Source of the DNA: Klenkia soli
GTDB lineage: Bacteria > Actinomycetota > Actinomycetes > Mycobacteriales > Geodermatophilaceae
DNA: 64,000 nucleotides
Reading direction: 5' to 3'
NCBI RefSeq assembly: GCF_900103975.1
Contig: NZ_FNIR01000001.1
Coordinates: 372,001-436,000, forward strand
The notes under the pieces are model-generated. The model ran no database searches, was not told the origin of the DNA, and saw only the letters and a list, made by a program, of their open reading frames with translations. Positions 58,966-64,000 of this stretch are shown here, in pieces (positions within the stretch are counted from its first letter, which is position 1; each line of letters begins with the position of its first letter). The position numbers and the translations under genes were made by a program.

Positions 58966-60828
58966 CTACTCGACGGTGACGGACTTGGCCAGGTTGCGGG
59001 GCATGTCGACGTCCAGACCACGGGTGTCGGCGATCTCGCAGGCCAGGATCTGCAGCGGGACGGTGGTGACCACCGGCGCCAGCAGCGTGGGGGTGCGGGG
59101 CACCCGGATGACGTGGTCGGCGTAGGGCAGCACGTCGTCGTCGCCCTCCTCGGCGATGACGATGGTGCGTGCGCCGCGGGCGCGGACCTCCTGGATGTTG
59201 GAGACGACCTTGCCGTGCAGCGACTCCCGCCCGTGCGGGGAGGGCACCACGACGATCACCGGGGTACCGGCCCCGACCAGGGCGATCGACCCGTGCTTGA
59301 GCTCGCCGGCCGCGAAGCCCTCGGCGTGGATGTAGGCCAGCTCCTTGAGCTTGAGCGCCCCCTCCAGGGCCACGGGGTAGCCCACGTGCCGGCCCAGGAA
59401 CAGGATGGTGGACTCGGTGGCCAGCGACCGGCCCAGCTCGCGGACCTCGTCCATGCCGGCGAGGACCTCACGCACCTGGTCGGGCAGCTTGCGCAGCTCG
59501 GCCACCACGGCCGCGACCTCGTCCTCGTACTTGAGCCCCCGCACCTGGGCCAGGAACAGCCCGACCAGGTAGCAGGCCACCACCTGGGTGAGGAACCCCT
59601 TGGTGGAGGCCACGGCGACCTCGGGCCCGGCCCGGGTGTAGAGGACGGCGTCGGACTCGCGCGGGATGGTCGAGCCGTTGGCGTTGCAGATCGCCAGCAC
59701 CCGGGCCTGCTGCTCCTTGGCGTGCCGCACCGCCATGAGGGTGTCCATCGTCTCGCCGGACTGGGAGATGACGACCACGAGCGTCGAGCGGTCCAGCACC
59801 GGGTCGCGGTACCGGAACTCGCTGGCCAGCTCCACCTCGACCGGGATGCGGGTCCAGTGCTCGATGGCGTACTTGGCGATCAACCCGGCGTGGTAGGCGG
59901 TGCCGCAGGCGATGACGAAGATCTTGGTGATGCCGCGGAGGTCCTCGTCGGAGATCCGCACCTCGTCCAGCACGATCTCGCCGCGCTCGCCGAGCCGCCC
60001 CAGCAGGGTGTCGGCGACGGCCTGCGGCTGCTCGTCGATCTCCTTGAGCATGAACCAGTCGTAGCCGGCCTTGCCCGCGGCCTCGGCCTCCCAGTCGACC
60101 CGGTAGGGCACGGGCTCGACGTGGTTGCCGGCGAAGTCGGTGACGGTGACGCCGCGCTCGCGGTGGATCTCGACCACCTGGTCCTGCCCCAGCTCCAGGG
60201 CGTCGCGGGTGTGGCCGATGAAGGCGGCGACGTCGGAGCCCAGGAAGTACTCGCCGTCGCCCACGCCGGCCACCAGCGGGGAGTTGCGGCGGGAGGCGAC
60301 CAGGGTGTCGGGTTCGTCGGCGTGGCTGACCACCAGGGTGAAGGCGCCCTCCAACCGGCGGGACACGACCCGCATCGCCTCGGCCAGCCGGCCGGGCCCC
60401 GCGGGCAGCGTCGGGTAGACCGCAGCCATCAGGTGCGCGACCACCTCGGTGTCGGTCTCGGAGCTGAACTCGACCCCGGTGGCCTCGATCTCGGCCCGCA
60501 GCGCCGCGAAGTTCTCGATGATGCCGTTGTGCACCACCACGACCCGGCCGTCGGCCGAGGTGTGCGGGTGCGCGTTGCGGTCGGTGGGCCCGCCGTGGGT
60601 GGCCCACCGGGTGTGCCCGAGCCCGATCGTGGCGGCCGGCAGCGCGCGCTCGGCCAGCTCCTTCTCCAGGTTGGCGACCTTGCCGGCCTTCTTCGCCGTG
60701 CTCAGCTCGCCGTCGGCGAGCACCGCCACCCCGGCGGAGTCGTACCCGCGGTACTCCAACCGCCGCAGGCCCTCCAGGACCACGTCCAACGCGTTCTGAG
60801 GACCGACGTACCCCACGATGCCGCACAT
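58966..60828 (-). CDS. glmS: glutamine-fructose-6-phosphate aminotransferase (isomerising)
   Basis: A 620-residue enzyme making glucosamine-6-phosphate for peptidoglycan. The N-terminal glutaminase starts MCGIVGYVG (catalytic Cys2 after Met removal), with HTRWATHG and HNGIIENF; two SIS domains follow (ISQSGETMDTL; ELKHGSIAL) and the tail DMPRNLAKSVTVE is diagnostic. A TACTGT box (60837-60842) eight bases before ATG 60828 suggests a leaderless promoter. No glmS ribozyme is seen or expected. glmM lies 40 bases upstream. Confidence 0.97.
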   Translation of the reverse strand: MCGIVGYVGPQNALDVVLEGLRRLEYRGYDSAGVAVLADGELSTAKKAGKVANLEKELAERALPAATIGLGHTRWATHGGPTDRNAHPHTSADGRVVVVHNGIIENFAALRAEIEATGVEFSSETDTEVVAHLMAAVYPTLPAGPGRLAEAMRVVSRRLEGAFTLVVSHADEPDTLVASRRNSPLVAGVGDGEYFLGSDVAAFIGHTRDALELGQDQVVEIHRERGVTVTDFAGNHVEPVPYRVDWEAEAAGKAGYDWFMLKEIDEQPQAVADTLLGRLGERGEIVLDEVRISDEDLRGITKIFVIACGTAYHAGLIAKYAIEHWTRIPVEVELASEFRYRDPVLDRSTLVVVISQSGETMDTLMAVRHAKEQQARVLAICNANGSTIPRESDAVLYTRAGPEVAVASTKGFLTQVVACYLVGLFLAQVRGLKYEDEVAAVVAELRKLPDQVREVLAGMDEVRELGRSLATESTILFLGRHVGYPVALEGALKLKELAYIHAEGFAAGELKHGSIALVGAGTPVIVVVPSPHGRESLHGKVVSNIQEVRARGARTIVIAEEGDDDVLPYADHVIRVPRTPTLLAPVVTTVPLQILACEIADTRGLDVDMPRNLAKSVTVE

Positions 60829-60868
60829 GGTGACCGACAGTACCGGGCGCCGACACCCGGCCGGTCGC

Positions 60869-62221
60869 TCAGCCGACGGCTGCGACGACCTCGGCGAGCT
60901 GGTGGGCGACCCGGTCGGCCTGCTCCTGCGTAGGGGCCTCGACCATGACGCGGACCAGCTGCTCGGTGCCCGAGGGGCGGAGCAGGACCCGGCCGGACTC
61001 GCCGAGCTCCTCCTCGACCGCGTTGACCGCGCGGGCCACGTCGTCGCTCTCGCTGACCGCGATGCGGTCGGCCACCGGCACGTTGACCAGCACCTGGGGG
61101 AGCTTGCGGACGGCGCCGGCGAGCTCGGCCAGCGTGGCACCGGTCCCCCGCATGCGCGCCATCAGCATGAGACCGGTGAGCAGGCCGTCGCCGGTCGTGG
61201 CGTGGTCGAGGAAGACCAGGTGCCCGCTCTGCTCGCCCCCGAGGGACAGGCCGCGGGAACGCAGGGCCTCGAGCACGTAGCGGTCGCCGACCGCGGTGGT
61301 CGCGACCTGGATGCCGGCATCACGCATGGCGTGGTGGAAACCCAGGTTGCTCATCACCGTCGCGACCACCGTGCCTCCGGTCAGGGCGCCGGCCTCGTGC
61401 AGCCCCAGGGCGCAGACGGCGAGGATCCCGTCGCCGTCGACGACGTCCCCGTCGGCCGTGACCGCCAGGCAGCGGTCGGCGTCGCCGTCGTGGGCCAGGC
61501 CCAGGTCGGCCCCGGTCCGCCGGACCGCGTCGCGGACCGGGTCCAGGTGGGTCGAGCCGACCCCGTCGTTGATGTTCCAGCCGTCGGGTTCGGCCCCGAT
61601 CACGTGCACGGTCGCCCCGGCCCGCCGGTAGACCTCGGGGGCGAGCCCGCTGGCTGCGCCGTGGGCGCAGTCCACCACCACCGTGATGCCGGCCAGCGGG
61701 TCCGGGACGGCGGCCAGCAGGTGGTCGGCGTAGCGGCCACCGGCGTCGGGCAGGTCGTGCACGCGGCCGATGTCGGCGCCGGTGGGCCGGTGCGCGGCGC
61801 GGTCGAGCGCGCTCCCGGTGGTGACCGCGCGCTCCACGGCGGCCTCGACCGCGTCGGGCAGCTTGTGCCCGCCGCGGGAGAAGAGCTTGATGCCGTTGTC
61901 GGGCATCGGGTTGTGGCTGGCCGACAGCATCACGCCCAGGTCGGCGCCGAGCACGGCCGTCAGGTGGGCCACCGCCGGGGTGGGGAGCACCCCGACCCGC
62001 AGGACCTCGGCCCCGGCACTGGTCAGGCCGGCGACCACCGCGGCCTCGAGCATCTCCCCGCTCGCGCGGGGGTCGCGGCCGACGACCGCGACGGGACGCG
62101 AGGTCCCGTCGCGGTCGGCGAGCACACCGGCGGCCGCTCGGGCCACCGCCAGGGCGAGCTCCGGCGTGAGGTCGGCGTTGGCCAGACCCCGGACGCCGTC
62201 GGTGCCGAAGAGGCGACCCAC
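60869..62221 (-). CDS. glmM: phosphoglucosamine mutase
   Basis: A 450-residue alpha-D-phosphohexomutase. The phosphoserine loop is [12 protein letters not shown] (Ser near 101), the metal loop [11 protein letters not shown] and the sugar-binding loop [10 protein letters not shown]. It converts glucosamine-6-phosphate to -1-phosphate after GlmS. The start lies 11 bases after rpsI, as in Rv3441c-Rv3442c. Confidence 0.97.
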   Translation of the reverse strand: MGRLFGTDGVRGLANADLTPELALAVARAAAGVLADRDGTSRPVAVVGRDPRASGEMLEAAVVAGLTSAGAEVLRVGVLPTPAVAHLTAVLGADLGVMLSASHNPMPDNGIKLFSRGGHKLPDAVEAAVERAVTTGSALDRAAHRPTGADIGRVHDLPDAGGRYADHLLAAVPDPLAGITVVVDCAHGAASGLAPEVYRRAGATVHVIGAEPDGWNINDGVGSTHLDPVRDAVRRTGADLGLAHDGDADRCLAVTADGDVVDGDGILAVCALGLHEAGALTGGTVVATVMSNLGFHHAMRDAGIQVATTAVGDRYVLEALRSRGLSLGGEQSGHLVFLDHATTGDGLLTGLMLMARMRGTGATLAELAGAVRKLPQVLVNVPVADRIAVSESDDVARAVNAVEEELGESGRVLLRPSGTEQLVRVMVEAPTQEQADRVAHQLAEVVAAVG

Positions 62222-62232
62222 GACCGACCCGG

Positions 62233-62664
62233 TCAGCGCTTGGAGTACTGGGGCGCCTTGCGGGCCTTCTTCAGGCCGTACTTCTTGCGCTCGATGACGC
62301 GCGGGTCGCGGGTCAGGAAGCCGGCACGCTTGAGGGCCGGACGGTCCTCGGGCTCGACCTCGATGAGCGCCCGGGCGATGGCCAGGCGCAGAGCACCGGC
62401 CTGGCCCGAGACACCGCCGCCACCGAGGATGGCGACGACGTCGTACTGCTCGCCCTTCTCCAGGATGGTGAAGGGCTCACGGATGAGCTGCTGGTGGACC
62501 TTGTTCGGGAAGTACTCCTCGATGGTCCGGCCGTTGAGCTTGAACTGACCGGTGCCGGGGAGCAGACGCACCCGGACGATGGCCTCCTTGCGGCGACCCA
62601 CGGTCTGGATCGGGCGACCGTCGGCGTCGGTCACGGTCTGGGGCGCCGTCATCGGGGTGGTCAC
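62233..62664 (-). CDS. rpsI: 30S ribosomal protein S9
   Basis: A 143-residue S9 with [40 protein letters not shown] and the C-terminal [17 protein letters not shown] that reaches the P-site tRNA. It overlaps rplM by four bases. Confidence 0.98.
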   Translation of the reverse strand: MTTPMTAPQTVTDADGRPIQTVGRRKEAIVRVRLLPGTGQFKLNGRTIEEYFPNKVHQQLIREPFTILEKGEQYDVVAILGGGGVSGQAGALRLAIARALIEVEPEDRPALKRAGFLTRDPRVIERKKYGLKKARKAPQYSKR

Positions 62665-63104
62665 TGGGACACCTGCTTGATCTCGTAGGTCTGGGGGAGC
62701 TGGGCGGCGTGCGGGTGCTCGGGCCCGGCGTAGACCTTGAGCTTGGAGAGCATCTGCCGGCCCAGCGTGTTGTGCGGCAGCATCCCCTTGACGGCGCGCT
62801 CGATCACGCGGTCGGGACGGGTCTTGATCTCGTCGCCGACGTTGATCGCCCGCAGCCCACCCGGGTAGCCGGAGTGGCGGTAGGCCGTCTTCGCGTCGCG
62901 CTTGGAGCCGGTGAGGGCCACCTTGCCCGCGTTGATGACGACGACGAAGTCGCCGGCGTCCACGTGCGGGGCGAACTGCGGCTTGTGCTTGCCGCGCAGG
63001 AGCTGCGCGGTCTGGCTGGCCAGTCGACCGAGCACCACGTCGGTGGCGTCGATGACGTGCCAGGCCCGGGTGATGTCACCGGGCTTGGGGGTGTACGTGC
63101 GCAC
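62661..63104 (-). CDS. rplM: 50S ribosomal protein L13
   Basis: A 147-residue L13: [48 protein letters not shown] and [15 protein letters not shown] 63104 ([10 protein letters not shown]) is the conserved start, although the frame stays open further upstream. It heads the rplM-rpsI-glmM-glmS transcript, with an extended -10 box about 110 bases upstream. Confidence 0.98.
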   Translation of the reverse strand: MRTYTPKPGDITRAWHVIDATDVVLGRLASQTAQLLRGKHKPQFAPHVDAGDFVVVINAGKVALTGSKRDAKTAYRHSGYPGGLRAINVGDEIKTRPDRVIERAVKGMLPHNTLGRQMLSKLKVYAGPEHPHAAQLPQTYEIKQVSQ

Positions 63105-63212
63105 GGGGGCCCACTTCCTCGTCGTCGGGGTAGCTGGTGGATTCGCCTCACCGAGCACGGGAGACCGATGATCGACGCGCGGGCACCAGCCGGCAGCGCG
63201 CGCCAGCGGTAG

Positions 63213-63218
63213 ACGATA
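63213..63218 (-). promoter_or_regulatory. inferred extended -10 box of rplM
   Basis: TGG precedes TATCGT on the minus strand (extended -10). A transcript from here would have a ~100-base leader; I found no clear L13-binding mimic in it. Confidence 0.5.
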
Positions 63219-63240
63219 CCAGCCCGGACCGGTGGCCCGG

Positions 63241-64000
63241 TCAGCCGTCGATGAGGTCCCGCTGCTGCGGGAGCAGCGCGTTCATCTGCCCGTAGTCGTC
63301 GGCGGCGGTCAGGCCCAGCACGTCGATGCTGGCCAGGTAGCTCCCGTAGCCCACGTAGCAGCGCTGGTAGTAGCTGTCCGACCCGCTCGGGAACGCGAAG
63401 CAGGGTGCCTCGGGGATGGCCGGCAGCACGAACGGGGCGCCGCCGAACGCGGTGGCCTCGAGCTGGGCGAACCCGGTGTAGACCGCGTTGGTCTGGGCCG
63501 AGGTCGGGAAGGTGTAGAGCGAGACGGCGTAGTCCAGGGACGCCGACTCGTCGTAGCTGGTGCGGTAGTAGGCACCCGAGAAGCCGTTGGCCGAGAGCAG
63601 CTGCCGCTCGACGGTGGGGTCGATGGCCAGCCGCAGGTAGCCCTCGAGGTCGTACGAGCCGGTGAACCGGGTCTGCTCCCCCGGGGTCGTGAGCGCGAAC
63701 CCGGCCAGGCCGAGGGGATCGGTGGGCAGGTCGGCCACCTGGTCCTGGGGCGTGGGGAGGAACCCGGCCAGCAACGCGATCTGGTCCTGCAGCTGGGCCA
63801 CCGCCAGGTCCGGCGCGGAGCCGGTCGGCGCGTCCAGGTAGGTGTAGGCGAGCATCCGGTCGCTGGCCACCCACGCCTGGATCGTGTCGCTCGGGGCGCC
63901 GGCGGAGTCGGAGCCCCCGGTGGACAGCGCGCCGCTGACCCCCAGCGCGGGCAGGTCGACCGGCTCGTAGTCACCTCCGCCGAAGTCGAGGGAGATCTCG
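63241..64000 (-). CDS. hypothetical protein, truncated at the window edge
   Basis: At least 253 codons are open from the right edge to TGA at 63241. The translation begins [20 protein letters not shown] and contains [15 protein letters not shown], then a C-terminal Cys pair ([16 protein letters not shown]). Its composition (many Ser, Gly, Tyr, Asp and few Lys) and the paired cysteines suggest a secreted or lipoprotein domain. I do not recognise the family. The gene is upstream of rplM on the same strand and has a separate promoter region after it. Confidence 0.7.
   Translation of the reverse strand, partial: EISLDFGGGDYEPVDLPALGVSGALSTGGSDSAGAPSDTIQAWVASDRMLAYTYLDAPTGSAPDLAVAQLQDQIALLAGFLPTPQDQVADLPTDPLGLAGFALTTPGEQTRFTGSYDLEGYLRLAIDPTVERQLLSANGFSGAYYRTSYDESASLDYAVSLYTFPTSAQTNAVYTGFAQLEATAFGGAPFVLPAIPEAPCFAFPSGSDSYYQRCYVGYGSYLASIDVLGLTAADDYGQMNALLPQQRDLIDG

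Noticed and set aside
60829-60868. glmS ribozyme
   Set aside because: The gap to glmM is only 40 bases and a leaderless promoter box fits; there is no room for the ribozyme.
55753-60933. 1726-codon plus-strand open frame opposite tricorn protease and glmS
   Set aside because: It is antisense to two certain genes and arises from high-GC third-position bias; the translation has no recognisable domain.
63105-63240. Ribosomal L13 leader regulatory structure
   Set aside because: The leader has no convincing conserved fold that I can recognise; left as a plain promoter region.

Overview
This 64 kb window is chromosomal DNA from a very GC-rich actinobacterium. Many starts are GTG, consecutive genes often overlap by ATGA or GTGA, and several promoters look leaderless (a TANNNT box 6-10 bases before the start codon). 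Gene content and order match the housekeeping loci Rv0948c-Rv0955, Rv1025-Rv1026 and Rv3396c-Rv3443c of Mycobacterium tuberculosis. The flavour (PspC kinase, DUF2252, DUF4235, UdgB, GroEL1 with a His-rich tail) suggests Geodermatophilaceae or close relatives (Modestobacter, Geodermatophilus, Blastococcus); the family assignment is inference. I see no insertion sequence, prophage, CRISPR array or rRNA, and no gene-free stretch longer than 300 bases.

Layout. 1-10 kb: end of a GPP34-like gene, an ATPase/VWA pair, GNAT, DUF2252, SGNH hydrolase, thiolase, Bax inhibitor-1-like protein, one tRNA with an unusual anticodon/body combination, UdgB and DUF4235. 10-17.3 kb (minus strand) is the accessory centrepiece: a PLP decarboxylase fused to a duplicated membrane module, then a sigma-70 factor, a small protein, a subtilisin-like protease and a TPR-CHAT caspase-like protease. 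All but one junction overlap by four bases. 17.3-20 kb: ppx, DUF501 and a PerM-like membrane protein. 20-32.6 kb: an Rv0954-like protein, sucD-sucC, a secreted S15-like hydrolase, a membrane protein, a lipase, an M23 peptidase, pcrA, and chorismate mutase behind a leader peptide and terminator. 32.6-36 kb: a PspC-type two-component system divergent from PspC-like membrane genes around a perfect inverted repeat. 36-44 kb: guaA-guaB3-guaB, DUF5319, two glycosyltransferases and an orphan LuxR regulator. 44-64 kb: whiB3-like gene, groEL1, groES with CIRCE, a methyltransferase, then a long minus-strand series: rplM-rpsI-glmM-glmS-tricorn-acpS-nnr-alr-hydrolase-tsaE/NUDIX-tsaB-rimI-tsaD.

How it fits together. 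The right half is core physiology: t6A tRNA modification, amino-sugar and D-alanine precursors for the wall, GMP synthesis, ribosomal proteins and chaperonins. Envelope genes (M23, lipase, Bax1-like) share an upstream 11-bp-spaced GTGATC-type box array, possibly one regulator's sites. The most promising undescribed system is the sigma factor / small protein / S8 protease / TPR-CHAT protease operon. Its parts parallel the TPR-CHAT protease plus sigma-factor logic of type III-E CRISPR (Craspase), but without any CRISPR component here.
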